Shown here: piece by piece, positions 17,326 through 26,381 of the stretch | Layout of the letters: every line of letters begins with the position of its first letter | Numbering within the stretch: position 1 is the stretch's first letter | NCBI RefSeq assembly: GCF_014836955.1 | Contig: NZ_JACSPV010000007.1 | Span: 62,001-126,000 of the forward strand | DNA length: 64,000 bases | Source of the DNA: Bacillus norwichensis | GTDB lineage: Bacteria > Bacillota > Bacilli > Bacillales > Bacillaceae_C | Direction of reading: 5' to 3' | Translations under genes and position numbers: made by a program | The notes under the pieces: generated by a model | What the model saw: the letters and a program-made list of their open reading frames with translations, nothing else | What the model was told of the DNA's origin: nothing | Database searches by the model: none

Positions 17326-17918
17326 TCAAATCAAATCTATCACAATCTCGACTCCTGTTGTTTTGTCACCAAACGGTCCCTCATTTTCTCTAAATATCAA
17401 TTGCAACCCAGATACATCGTCCGGCAGACGCGGAGATACAATAAAGTTATTATTAAGGTGTTCACCCGCCCCCCAAATTCTATCGTACAATGATAATCAT
17501 CATTGATATACAACTCCCAAAGATGATGGTGATCATCCAAGGAATCCTCCGACTCGTCCCAATCGATGTTAAAATTTACAACACTTGCATTCTCATATTG
17601 TCGTATGAAGGTTACGGAGTATAAGGAATGTCCCTTGACAACCGATTTCAGAACAGGAATATACCTTTGAAATCCACTTGGTTCAACCTGAGGACGGAAT
17701 TGTTCATCAGCCCTTAGGGTTCCAAATAACATATTCAATAAATCTTCATACAGCCCATACTTTTTAGCCCAATCTTTTATGTATTCTATTGGTGGAAATC
17801 CAGGGTTGTTCCCCGACAATTCTTTTCGTTTTTGAATTAGCTCGCAAATTCGCTCGTCAATGGAAAAAATTTTCTCTTCATAATGTTCACTTGGACGTTC
17901 AAACGGTAATTTTTTCAT
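17326..17918 (-). pseudogene. Hypothetical protein gene interrupted by a frameshift in a G6 tract
   Basis: The first frame starts at ATG 17918 behind GGAGGAGG and runs to 17397, but its last 25 residues look out of frame. Adding one base in the G6 run (C6 on the plus strand, 17469-17474) restores a frame that continues with HLNNNFIVSPRLPDDVSG and GPFGDKTTGVEIVIDLI to a stop at 17326, giving about 204 residues. The protein is acidic, rich in histidine near DDHHHLWELY, soluble, and of no recognised family. True frameshift, slipped-strand variation and assembly error are all possible. Confidence 0.65.
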
Positions 17919-17939
17919 AGGTTCCTCCTCCTTTTCCAT

Positions 17940-18276
17940 GATGGCGTCTTCGCCTTTTGCAAAGGTGCTCTATAGATTCAGTTAATCCCTGTTAAGGTGC
18001 AAAAAAACAAAATGCCTGAACATGAAAGTCAACAAGGCTAAGATATTCAGTATTTTCTTTTTTCCCTTTATGAAAAACTAATAGATTGACCCAATTATTA
18101 TCACTAAAAGGATCAAGGAAATCTCTATAATAACTTGAATCATTATTAGCACTATCCTTGAATAAGATCCAGACATAAATATTACACCGGGATTTAAAAT
18201 GGACAAGCCGTCAGTTAAGTTGGTGAGCTTAAAGAAACCTTGTACGGTTCACGGGAAAATCTTTTCACACAAACAA
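17940..18276. other. Intergenic region, nothing recognised
   Basis: AT-rich stretch upstream of the frameshifted gene. It must contain that gene's promoter, but no convincing boxes, ORFs or RNA motifs were found. Confidence 0.4.
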
Positions 18277-18299
18277 AGGGAGCTGGCTCCCTATTTTTT
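18277..18299. terminator. Hairpin at the 3' end of the gene at 18291
   Basis: AGGGAGC pairs with GCTCCCT around a 2-base loop; T6 follows on the plus strand and CCCTTTGTTTG on the minus strand. Confidence 0.6.
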
Positions 18300-18671
18300 A
18301 AAAGGAAGCCGGGGACTTTCATCCTGATAAATGGAATAAGTCGATCCTCCGTTTTCCAGCTCCATGCATTGGCTATCTTTACAAGAAAAAAGATAGGTCC
18401 GTTTATCTGTTCGAACATTTACACTAAAATAATAGGGAAATACGCCGCCTTTATTTTTATCTAGGCTTGTATCTATGGCGATAATGTTCTCTTTATCTGC
18501 TAATCTCTTATACTCTTCACTTTCAATGGTTTTTTGAACCATTTCACTCAAAATAGTTTCTTCTTCAAGGGTCGGTGTATACCATTGTTCAAAGAGGAGC
18601 CATTTTCCAAGAAGAAACAAATTCAGCCCTAGACTGACGACAAATAAAGCAATAATAATCTTATTTTTCAT
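18291..18671 (-). CDS. Hypothetical membrane-anchored or secreted protein
   Basis: A 126-residue protein with an N-terminal hydrophobic helix (IIIALFVVSLGLNLFLLGKW) and an exposed domain holding two cysteines in FSCKDSQC that could form a disulfide outside the cell. The ATG at 18671 lies 9 bases after GAGGA; the earlier ATG at 18680 abuts the site. I recognise no family. It sits 40 bases downstream of the flippase gene stop and may be co-transcribed with it. Confidence 0.6.
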   Translation of the reverse strand: MKNKIIIALFVVSLGLNLFLLGKWLLFEQWYTPTLEEETILSEMVQKTIESEEYKRLADKENIIAIDTSLDKNKGGVFPYYFSVNVRTDKRTYLFSCKDSQCMELENGGSTYSIYQDESPRLPFKK

Positions 18672-18711
18672 AAATCTCATTCCTCGTTACTTGCTGCTTT
18701 TTACATAAAAC

Positions 18712-20319
18712 TTAAACATTCAGTTTTTCTCTCAATAGATGTATACGCCTACCAAACAGCATATTTGCTAAATTACTTTTTAGTGCAAGCAGTCCATAGA
18801 TCCCGACTCCTACAGATACACAAATTACAATAATCAGTATTGACTGCCATCTGCTTTCAGGATCCATCACTGTTGACAGAACACTCTCAGCCCCAAAAAC
18901 AGCGCCGGCCATAATCGCCGTAAAAATAAACATTAACAGAGATCTTTTGACAACGACTGTATATTTGTACTCCGTAGAATAATAGATGAAAAATAAATTT
19001 AGCAGACACGCAACTAAATAGCCCAATGTTGTTGCATAAACTGCTCCGGCCGTTTCAAATGTTTTGATTAATGAAATGTTCAGGATGCATTTTGTTAACA
19101 ATCCTAAAGACAAACTGAGTACAGTCATCTTTTGCATGTTAATCCCCTGCAAAACTGCCGCCGATATCGAAAAGATAGCAAACAGAATCGCTGCTGGGGC
19201 ATAAATGGCAAGAATCTCTGTTCCAAGCGGGTTAGACCCATAAAAAACAGTGTAAATCGGACCGGCTAGAATCGAGATTCCAATCACAGCCGGAATGGTT
19301 ATAAATAAAACAATTTGAAAGGCCTTATCAAGTTCATAACAGAATTTTTCCATATTCCCACTGGCATAGGAGCTCGTTAACGCGGGTATTAGCGACATCG
19401 AAAACGCGGTAGCAAGCGTCATTGGAATCACAACGAGTTTTTGCGTGTTAAAGTTTAAGATTCCAAAGGCTGATTTAACGATATCATCCAGTCCAATGGA
19501 TGCCATTGCCCTGCTAAAGGTCAGGTTGTCTACAAACTGAAATAACGGCATTGCAATGCCTACGACAACGAATGGGATCGAAGACAAAAAGATTTCCTTC
19601 TGTATATCAGCCATGGATGATTCCATTTTATTCTGATCTTTGTCTGCGAGCTGTTTTAAGAATGGAATTTGCTTATTTAAATAGATGACAAGAATAATCA
19701 TGCTTGCAATTGCCCCAATTGTAGCCGCAAATGTAGCAAGACTGACTGCTGTAACCAATTTACCTTCGAAAATAATCAAGACGACAAATGCACCGCTTAA
19801 TAAGAAAATAATCCTTACAATCTGTTCAACAACTTGTGAAACAGCCGTCGGTTTCATATCTTCATGGCCTTGAAAAAAACCTCGGATAATGCTCATCGCG
19901 GGTACAAGAATCAAAGCGAAGCTAACTGCCCGGATCACAGTTGTCAAATCCTCTTTAGAAAGTCCCTTTTTACCAAAGCTTCCGAACTCAGCTAAAAACG
20001 GTGCAGTTGCAAACATGACAAAAAACGACAAAACACCGGTAATCAGCATAATTTTGAAACTCAATTTGAAAATTCTTTGACTGACCGAGTATTGACCAAC
20101 AGAATTGTATTTTGCAATTATTTTGGACACTGCCAGGGGAATCCCCGCTGTAGCGATGCTCATAAAAATAGTATACGGGACATAGGCATATGCATACAGG
20201 CTGACTCCGTCCTTGCCTAAAAGAGTATTTAATGGGATGACATATAGAAGACCGAGAATTTTAGATAGTACGGAGCCCAGGGTGAGAATCATTGCTCCTT
20301 TGATTAATTTAGAGGACAT
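18712..20319 (-). CDS. MurJ/YtgP-type polysaccharide (lipid II) flippase family protein
   Basis: A 535-residue membrane protein with about 14 helices, of the MVF/polysaccharide biosynthesis superfamily. The start (MSSKLIKGAMILTLGSVLSK) and ISILAGPIYTVFYG near two-thirds resemble B. subtilis YtgP, SpoVB and YabM. YtgP is the MurJ lipid II flippase; SpoVB acts in spore cortex synthesis. Which paralogue this is cannot be decided here, but a SpoIIP gene lies 650 bases away, so a role in sporulation is possible. The ATG follows AGGCAGGAAG. Confidence 0.83.
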   Translation of the reverse strand: MSSKLIKGAMILTLGSVLSKILGLLYVIPLNTLLGKDGVSLYAYAYVPYTIFMSIATAGIPLAVSKIIAKYNSVGQYSVSQRIFKLSFKIMLITGVLSFFVMFATAPFLAEFGSFGKKGLSKEDLTTVIRAVSFALILVPAMSIIRGFFQGHEDMKPTAVSQVVEQIVRIIFLLSGAFVVLIIFEGKLVTAVSLATFAATIGAIASMIILVIYLNKQIPFLKQLADKDQNKMESSMADIQKEIFLSSIPFVVVGIAMPLFQFVDNLTFSRAMASIGLDDIVKSAFGILNFNTQKLVVIPMTLATAFSMSLIPALTSSYASGNMEKFCYELDKAFQIVLFITIPAVIGISILAGPIYTVFYGSNPLGTEILAIYAPAAILFAIFSISAAVLQGINMQKMTVLSLSLGLLTKCILNISLIKTFETAGAVYATTLGYLVACLLNLFFIYYSTEYKYTVVVKRSLLMFIFTAIMAGAVFGAESVLSTVMDPESRWQSILIIVICVSVGVGIYGLLALKSNLANMLFGRRIHLLREKLNV

Positions 20320-20494
20320 CTTTATACTTCCTGCCTATTCAATATTTCAATTATCTGTTAACTAAGTTGAGCATATCACAAATAACAACTAAAATGAGAA
20401 AGTATTCCTTTATTTTTGAAAGTAATTGTATTTTTATCATCGATTCAAGAAATGAGTTTTTACAGGGTAAAATTATTTTAATGATGCTGCTTCA

Positions 20495-20776
20495 TCATTG
20501 TCTTACTTTTACTTCTGTAAGATAATTGAACGCTTCTTCTGCCTGAGGCAATTTGTAATTATTAATTGACGCATTTCCATCAGCATTGGGAATAAATTGA
20601 GGCAACTGCTCCTCCAGCATTTCCCTTGGAATATTTTGAACAGCATCCATTCTATCCGTAACAATAAAGTCGATATTCTCCTCTTTTAGAGGTAAGGTTC
20701 TTACAACCATTTGTCCATCATTACCTATTGGCCACAAATAAAGGCTGCACACCGCAATCAAAAGAATATTCTTCAA
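20495..20776 (-). CDS. Hypothetical exported protein
   Basis: A 93-residue protein starting at TTG 20776, which has AAGGAGG 8 bases upstream; an ATG at 20803 has none. The N-terminus is a short signal sequence (MKNILLIAVCSLYLWPIG) and the remainder is a hydrophilic acidic domain with ENIDFIVTDRMDAVQN. I recognise no family. It is divergent from the SpoIIP gene. Confidence 0.6.
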   Translation of the reverse strand: MKNILLIAVCSLYLWPIGNDGQMVVRTLPLKEENIDFIVTDRMDAVQNIPREMLEEQLPQFIPNADGNASINNYKLPQAEEAFNYLTEVKVRQ

Positions 20777-20969
20777 TATAAAGCCCTCCTTTTCAAAAAG
20801 CATTTATACCATCATACGGAAAGCCCAGTCGAAAAAGAATATAGAAAATCCCAGAAATCTTCCTTTATTTTTTAGTCTATTTCTGATATCAGAATCCGCA
20901 TAAATGAATAGTCTCCTTTTTCCTTTCATATATTTTTAATATCCGTAAATAGGTTAGGAGGAAGACCCT

Positions 20970-22070
20970 TTGCTTAAATCTAGCAACTCAACTACTACTT
21001 TCATAAACTTTCTTATCAGCTTAACCATTTTAATCATCGCTACTTTTTTAATCGCTGTTTTTATCTCATTCAACTCAACTTTCTCTTCCGCATACATAAA
21101 ATCTGTTTTAAATAAGGTGAATATGCAAAGTGTGCTTATAGAAATGCTTAGATCGGAGGCCCATGCCATTCCTCCGTCAGAAGATCTTCCGCCTCTCACC
21201 GAGCTTTCCTTAGACCTTATGATCAATATCAAGCCTAAGGATGTAAGGACTTTGCTAGGAAAAGAGATTCCAGGTCTAGCACTCTATCATACGGAAATTG
21301 CCGTTGCTGGACAAGGCACGAATATCGCCAATCTACCGATCGAATCTCCGCCTCCAAAATTTGAACTATTGGAGGAAACGGATGAAAATAAGCAGGATGC
21401 CCAAGATAAATCTGCCCCTAAGCCGGATATAAAAAACAAAGCCGTCTTTATTTATCATTCTCATAGCTGGGAAGCCTTTAAGCCCTTGCTTAAAGATCAA
21501 AAGCAAAATTCAAGCAACAATGAAAAAATGAATGTTTTAATAGTAGGGGATAAATTGAAACAAGAATTAGAGACCAAAGGAATTGGAGTTGAACATTCAA
21601 GTAAGAATGTAACAAAGGAGTTAAAGTCGCGGAATTGGAACTATTATCAGTCCTACTCCCTTTCAAGAGAGACTGTTCAAGAAGCGATGGCCAATCATCA
21701 GAAACTTAAGTTCTTTATAGATATCCACAGAGATTCGCAGCCCAAAAAAGTAACAACTGCTGACATTCATCAAAAAAAATATGCTAAATTATTTTTCGTT
21801 GTGGGGAAAGAACATAAAAACTATGAAAAAAACCGTACATTTGCCGAAAAACTGCATCATGATTTAGAGAAAAAATATCCTGGATTAAGCCGAGGCGTTG
21901 TGGTAAAAGGTGAATTCGATGGCGATGGAGTATATAATCAAGACTTGACAGAGCATGCGCTTCTAATAGAATTCGGCGGGGTTGATAATGACCTGACAGA
22001 ATTATATAACTCTGCTGAGGCACTTGCTGATGTATTTAGCGAATACTACTGGGGCAAATCAGAGATTTAA
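20970..22070 (+). CDS. Stage II sporulation protein P (SpoIIP) family amidase/endopeptidase
   Basis: A 366-residue protein with an N-terminal membrane helix (residues 12-35) and a C-terminal SpoIIP catalytic domain (about 155-360). Visible family motifs are FIYHSHSWEAF, FFIDIHRDSQ and ALLIEFGGVDN, carrying the His and Glu residues used for zinc-dependent peptidoglycan cleavage. SpoIIP removes stem peptides and glycan during engulfment together with SpoIID and SpoIIM. The usual genomic partner gpr is absent, so this may be a paralogue. TTG at 20970 is the start, with AGGAGG 9 bases upstream. Confidence 0.88.
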   Translation: MLKSSNSTTTFINFLISLTILIIATFLIAVFISFNSTFSSAYIKSVLNKVNMQSVLIEMLRSEAHAIPPSEDLPPLTELSLDLMINIKPKDVRTLLGKEIPGLALYHTEIAVAGQGTNIANLPIESPPPKFELLEETDENKQDAQDKSAPKPDIKNKAVFIYHSHSWEAFKPLLKDQKQNSSNNEKMNVLIVGDKLKQELETKGIGVEHSSKNVTKELKSRNWNYYQSYSLSRETVQEAMANHQKLKFFIDIHRDSQPKKVTTADIHQKKYAKLFFVVGKEHKNYEKNRTFAEKLHHDLEKKYPGLSRGVVVKGEFDGDGVYNQDLTEHALLIEFGGVDNDLTELYNSAEALADVFSEYYWGKSEI

Positions 22071-22108
22071 CTTCATTCAGCAAAAGTCTCCGATCTGTAA
22101 GAGGTGAG

Positions 22109-22225
22109 ATGAAAGCAAATTGGTATTCCATTCAGTGGGGCAATCCCGGCGGATGTCACAGATTTTCAGAGGGAATTTATCGAGCCAAACTTTGGGCGCA
22201 AAAAAGCCAAGCCGCATTTGATTAG
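22109..22225 (+). CDS. Possible 38-residue small ORF
   Basis: ATG at 22109 follows AGAGGTGAG closely. The peptide is Trp/Gln-rich (NWYSIQWGNPGGCHRF) and resembles nothing I know. Spacing to the ribosome site is short, so translation is uncertain. Confidence 0.25.
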   Translation: MKANWYSIQWGNPGGCHRFSEGIYRAKLWAQKSQAAFD

Positions 22226-22286
22226 ATTTCCTATATTGAAACTCAGCATTTTCTAAACCGTAAATACAGTTAAGGAAGAATTATCA

Positions 22287-22464
22287 ATGGTGAATATTGG
22301 TGATATCCATATTTCAATTTATACTTTTGCTTGTGTTATTGGCGATTATTACTGCTATTATTGTCGTCATACGTTCAGCTGTCAGGAATCGGGCACAATC
22401 CAAAAATGTGGAACAAAAACTCGACAAGGTTATCGAAATACTTGAAGAAGATAAACATAAATAA
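22287..22464 (+). pseudogene. DUF4083-like small membrane protein gene with one-base frameshift
   Basis: AAGGAAG precedes ATG 22287, whose frame begins MVNIGDI and then leaves the expected sequence. Removing one C of the CC at 22307-22308 restores a 58-residue protein: GDIIFQFILLLVLLAIITA, then a basic linker and EQKLDKVIEILEEDKHK. That layout (GDIIFQ start, one helix, EQKLD-I-LL tail) is as I recall for DUF4083 proteins. A TTG start after the shift would also give a 55-residue product without a frameshift, but lacks a spaced ribosome site. Confidence 0.6.
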
Positions 22465-22468
22465 TTAA

Positions 22469-22505
22469 AGAGGGCATGCATACGTCCTAGCTAGTCATGC
22501 CCTCT
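22469..22505. terminator. Bidirectional terminator before the peptide transporter operon
   Basis: AGAGGGCATG (22469-22478) pairs with CATGCCCTCT (22496-22505). It separates the small gene on the plus strand from the 3' end of the dipeptide operon on the minus strand. Confidence 0.75.
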
Positions 22506-22514
22506 ATCTTCATT

Positions 22515-23423
22515 TTACCTCTTCATCCTCGGATCAAGCGCATCCCTCAGTCCGTCTCCCATGAGATTAAAGCCCAGCACTGTAAGCATAATGGCTACTC
22601 CGGGGAAGACAATCGTCCACGGAGCCTGAATGATGAAATCTTTCGAATCTGCAAGCATTTTCCCCCACTCAGGTGTCGGCGGCTGCGCCCCCAATCCCAG
22701 GAAACCCAAGGCGGCTGCTTCAATGATAGCTGTTGCAATGGAAAGAGAACCTTGAACGATAATCGGCGCCAGGCTGTTTGGCAGAACATGGTGAAAAAGA
22801 ATTCTGCCATCTCTCATTCCAATTGCCTTTGCTGCCAGAATATATTCCTCTTCTTTAATACTGAGCACTCTCGAGCGCAGCAAACGGCCAAATGTTGGCA
22901 CATTGATAATAGCAATGGCGATCATGGCGTTTTGAAGAGAAGGCCCTAGAATGGCAACAATCGCAATGGCCAGCAATATGCTTGGAAAAGCTAAAAGAAT
23001 ATCAAAAACTCTTGAAATAACCCCATCCACCCATCTGCCATAATAACCGGCAACAATGCCCAGCAAAGACCCCGCGATCACCGAGCCGCAGACCGCTAAA
23101 AATCCGACACGAAGGGAAATGCGCGCACCATAAATGACTCGGCTTAATATGTCACGGCCGAATTCATCCGTTCCAAACCAGTGTTTGCTTGATGGCGGAA
23201 GATGCTTATTCGCTAATTCCGTTTCTTTGAATCCAAATGGCGCAATCAAATCCGCGAATATGGCCAATAAAATGAAAAACAGGACTACACCAAGCCCAAA
23301 TAGGGCTGCCTTATTTTTTCTAAAGCTTCGCCACGCTTCCTTCCAAGGGGAAATGACTTGTTCTTCTTTGGCTATACTTATGTTTGTGTTATTTGGAGGC
23401 AGCTTCGCAGTTGGTTCAATCAT
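22515..23423 (-). CDS. Oligopeptide/dipeptide ABC transporter permease, DppC/OppC type
   Basis: A 302-residue permease with the N-terminal OppC extension, about six helices and the binding-protein-dependent transport motif in the form LAAKAIGMRDGRILFHHVLPN. The start ATG follows GGGGG. It is the last gene of a five-gene operon, 11 bases after the DppB-type permease, forming with it the membrane channel for peptide import. Confidence 0.92.
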   Translation of the reverse strand: MIEPTAKLPPNNTNISIAKEEQVISPWKEAWRSFRKNKAALFGLGVVLFFILLAIFADLIAPFGFKETELANKHLPPSSKHWFGTDEFGRDILSRVIYGARISLRVGFLAVCGSVIAGSLLGIVAGYYGRWVDGVISRVFDILLAFPSILLAIAIVAILGPSLQNAMIAIAIINVPTFGRLLRSRVLSIKEEEYILAAKAIGMRDGRILFHHVLPNSLAPIIVQGSLSIATAIIEAAALGFLGLGAQPPTPEWGKMLADSKDFIIQAPWTIVFPGVAIMLTVLGFNLMGDGLRDALDPRMKR

Positions 23424-23434
23424 GTTCTTTCCCC

Positions 23435-24439
23435 CTATCGGTATTTAATTCGCGGATCGATCGCTGCATATAAGAGATCCACTGTTAAATTGATAAAGAC
23501 AAAAATAGTTGCGACGACTAAAATTCCTGTTTGAATGACCGGATAATCTCTGAATTGAATTGCATCATAAATATAGCTTCCAATACCCGGCCATCCAAAT
23601 ATCGTTTCTGTCAAAATAGCACCGCCCAAAAGTAAACCGGTCTGTAATCCAATGACGGTTAACACAGGAATAAAAGCATTTTTTAATGAGTGTTTATATA
23701 CAACCCAGAACATGCTCATCCCTTTTGCACGGGCAGTCCGGATATAATCAGATCGCATGACCTCCAACATGCTTGACCGCGTAATTCGGGCAATGATTGC
23801 CATAGGAATCGTAGCAAGGGCCACGCTAGGCAAAACAAGATGTTTTATCACTTCAAAAAACTGGGCAAATCTTCCTTGAACCAATGTATCAATTAAATAT
23901 AAATACGTAATCGGTTCAACAGGATCCCGAATATTGTCGCGTCCTGTTGTCGGAAATAGATCAAGCTGAATGGAAAAAATATACTGCTCCATCAAACCTA
24001 ACCAAAAAATCGGCATGGAAACACCAATCAAAGCAAGCAGCATGGCAATATAGTCAAACCACGAATTTTGAAACCAAGCTGAAATAATCCCCGCATTCAC
24101 TCCAAAAATAATGGCGATCAACATGGCAGCAAAAGCAAGCTCCACCGTCGCTGCCAAATACGGCCAAACCTCCTGACTAATTGGGCTTTGGGTACGGATC
24201 GACATTCCTAAATCTCCAGTTAACAGATTTTTTACATAATCGAAAAACTGTACATATAAAGGCTGATCAAGACCCAATTGCTTATTCAATGCCTCAACGG
24301 CTTCCTTCGTCGCCTGCTGGCCCAAAATAATCTGTGCCGGATTACCTGGTATCGCATGAATAAGTGAAAACACAATCAGCACCATCCCCAGCAGTACAGG
24401 GATTAACATTGTCAGCCGTCTTATCGTGTATGCAAGCAT
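23435..24439 (-). CDS. Oligopeptide/dipeptide ABC transporter permease, DppB/OppB type
   Basis: A 334-residue permease with the characteristic N-terminus (IRRLTMLIPVLLGMVLIVFS), the conserved HAIPGNPA segment and the EAA-type loop in TARAKGMSMFWVVYKHSLKN, six helices in all. AAGGTG lies before its ATG. It follows the binding protein gene after 278 bases that contain a terminator hairpin and a dispersed repeat, so its expression is probably lower than that of the binding protein. Confidence 0.92.
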   Translation of the reverse strand: MLAYTIRRLTMLIPVLLGMVLIVFSLIHAIPGNPAQIILGQQATKEAVEALNKQLGLDQPLYVQFFDYVKNLLTGDLGMSIRTQSPISQEVWPYLAATVELAFAAMLIAIIFGVNAGIISAWFQNSWFDYIAMLLALIGVSMPIFWLGLMEQYIFSIQLDLFPTTGRDNIRDPVEPITYLYLIDTLVQGRFAQFFEVIKHLVLPSVALATIPMAIIARITRSSMLEVMRSDYIRTARAKGMSMFWVVYKHSLKNAFIPVLTVIGLQTGLLLGGAILTETIFGWPGIGSYIYDAIQFRDYPVIQTGILVVATIFVFINLTVDLLYAAIDPRIKYR

Positions 24440-24489
24440 TCGATCACCTTTCTTTTAAAATTTATGTATAACCTTCTTTCCGCTGAGAA

Positions 24490-24612
24490 CAAAAGCGCAA
24501 GCGCCTTGATTAGCGTGGACGAACAAGACGAATCTTGACCTATGGGGTTAGGCGCTGGCCGCCCTCAAGCCGCCACATCCTGTCGCTTCGGTTTTACTAG
24601 TACTTCCTTTAC
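24490..24612. repeat. GC-richer dispersed intergenic repeat inside the operon
   Basis: A GC-rich block beginning AAAAGCGCAAGCGCC, with GCGC-type inverted segments and ending CTAGTACTTCCT. It shares style and the CTAGTACTTCCT end with 48160-48480. It is inserted between the binding-protein and permease genes. Confidence 0.55.
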
Positions 24613-24681
24613 ATCGACGTGATGTCCTGTATCAAGCTTCCTTTGAATAAAACTTTCCATAACAAGTTATATTTTACTGAC

Positions 24682-24706
24682 CAAAAAGGGGGAGTACGCT
24701 CCCCCT
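24682..24706 (-). terminator. Intra-operon terminator/attenuator after the binding protein gene
   Basis: AGGGGGAG pairs with CTCCCCCT around a 4-base loop; T5 follows on the minus strand, 12 bases after the stop codon. Such hairpins commonly raise binding protein over permease expression. Confidence 0.8.
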
Positions 24707-24717
24707 CCGAATTCTTA

Positions 24718-26331
24718 TTACATGGACACATCATCAAATACTTGTACCCCAGTCGGGTGCGGGAAAAAGCCTTCTATTGTACTCTTTCCAGCCAGCTGCG
24801 GAACAGAGTGGGCGATAGGTACCCATGGAGCATCATCATGAATGATTTCCAAAGCTTCCTTGTAAAGTTCATTGCGTTTATCTTCTTCTGTTTCTGTTTG
24901 TGCTTCAATTAACAGCTTATGAACATCTTCATTCGCATACCTTGAATAGTTGTTGGACCCGATGCTGTCTTTATCCAGCAAGGCATATAAGAAATTATCT
25001 GCATCCCCATTATCGCCGGTCCAGCCCAGCATGAACATTGGCGCTTCCCCATCACGGGTTTTTTCAAGGTAAGTCGCCCATTCCATTGACACGATATTTA
25101 CTTCAATACCGATTTTTTCTAAATCTGCTTGGATCGCTTCAGCAACTTTTTGACCGTTAGGCATATAAGGACGTGGAACAGGCATGGCCCATAAATCCAT
25201 TTTGAATCCATCCTTGAGTCCAGCTTCTTCAAGCAATTTTTGCGCTTTATCCAAATCAAACTCATAATCCTCAATGTCATCATTGTAGCCGTTGACAGAA
25301 GGAGGAATTGGATTTTTAGCAGGTTCCGCTGTCCCTTCATAGAAATTATCAAGAATCGCTTGCTTGTTTATTGCATGATTGATAGCTTGGCGGACCTTTT
25401 TGTTATCAAAAGGCTCTTTTTCAACATTGAAACCTAAATAACCGATGTTCATTGACGGACGCTCAAAAATTTGCAAATTACTGTCTGCCTCTACTTTTGC
25501 GACATCGCTTGGATTTAGTCCGTCCATCAAGTCCACTTCGCCTTTGACAAGTGCATTCAAACGAGCTGAATTGTCCGTAATGACTTTAAAGATGATTTTG
25601 TCCAACTTCGGAAGCCCATCTTTCCAATATTCCTCATTCTTGACGACTGTGATAGTATCATTGCGTTTCCAACTCTCAAACTTGAAAGGACCTGTCCCCA
25701 CAGGATTCTCGATATATTTCGCTCCAAACTTTTCAATTGCAGCAGGACTGGAAATAGAAAACGCAGTCATAGCCAAGTTTTTCAGGAAAGGCGCCTGCGG
25801 CCTGAACAATGTAAACTCCACCTTATTTTCAGCAACAGCTTTTACCTCTTTAATAACGGCTGATTCATCGCCTTTGAATCCTCCAAATTGAGAAACAAAA
25901 TAAGGGAACTCTGCTTCACTTTTCCCGTTCATCCAGCGTTCAAAGTTTTGAACTACTGCATCTGCATTGAGATCGGTACCGTCATGGAACTTTATACCTT
26001 CCTCCAATTCGAATGTGTACGTTTTCCCATCATCAGATACATCCCATTTTTTGGAAATTCCAGGAGTTATGTCAGTCGTTTCTTTTTCATAATTAACAAG
26101 TGTTTCAAATACTTGCTCAGATACAATCAATGACTCACCATCTGTAACCGTGGCCGGATCCAGATTAACTGCGTCCCCTCCACGAGCATAAACCATTGTA
26201 CCCCCTTCGGCTGCTTTCTCTTTCTTTTCCCCGCTCTCTTCTTTTCCGGTCTTATCCGCTGATGAACAGCCAATAAGAGCTAAAGAGAGAACGATCAGCA
26301 GTGAAAAAACAATGGATAAACCCTTTTTCAT
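24718..26331 (-). CDS. Peptide-binding lipoprotein of the ABC importer (SBP family 5)
   Basis: A 537-residue receptor with signal peptide and lipobox ALIGC, an acidic linker, then the family 5 fold: YARGGDAVNLDPATVTDGES, YTFELEEGIKFHDGTDLNADAV and VRQAINHAINKQAILDNFY. It delivers peptides (or related ligands such as nickel chelates or opines) to the permeases. The ATG at 26331 is chosen for GGGGG 7 bases upstream and for placing the signal peptide at the N-terminus; a 14-residue longer frame is less likely. Confidence 0.92.
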   Translation of the reverse strand: MKKGLSIVFSLLIVLSLALIGCSSADKTGKEESGEKKEKAAEGGTMVYARGGDAVNLDPATVTDGESLIVSEQVFETLVNYEKETTDITPGISKKWDVSDDGKTYTFELEEGIKFHDGTDLNADAVVQNFERWMNGKSEAEFPYFVSQFGGFKGDESAVIKEVKAVAENKVEFTLFRPQAPFLKNLAMTAFSISSPAAIEKFGAKYIENPVGTGPFKFESWKRNDTITVVKNEEYWKDGLPKLDKIIFKVITDNSARLNALVKGEVDLMDGLNPSDVAKVEADSNLQIFERPSMNIGYLGFNVEKEPFDNKKVRQAINHAINKQAILDNFYEGTAEPAKNPIPPSVNGYNDDIEDYEFDLDKAQKLLEEAGLKDGFKMDLWAMPVPRPYMPNGQKVAEAIQADLEKIGIEVNIVSMEWATYLEKTRDGEAPMFMLGWTGDNGDADNFLYALLDKDSIGSNNYSRYANEDVHKLLIEAQTETEEDKRNELYKEALEIIHDDAPWVPIAHSVPQLAGKSTIEGFFPHPTGVQVFDDVSM

Positions 26332-26381
26332 ATTTTTGCCCCCATTCATGATTTTTGCCTTTATTGATTTCACACGACCGG

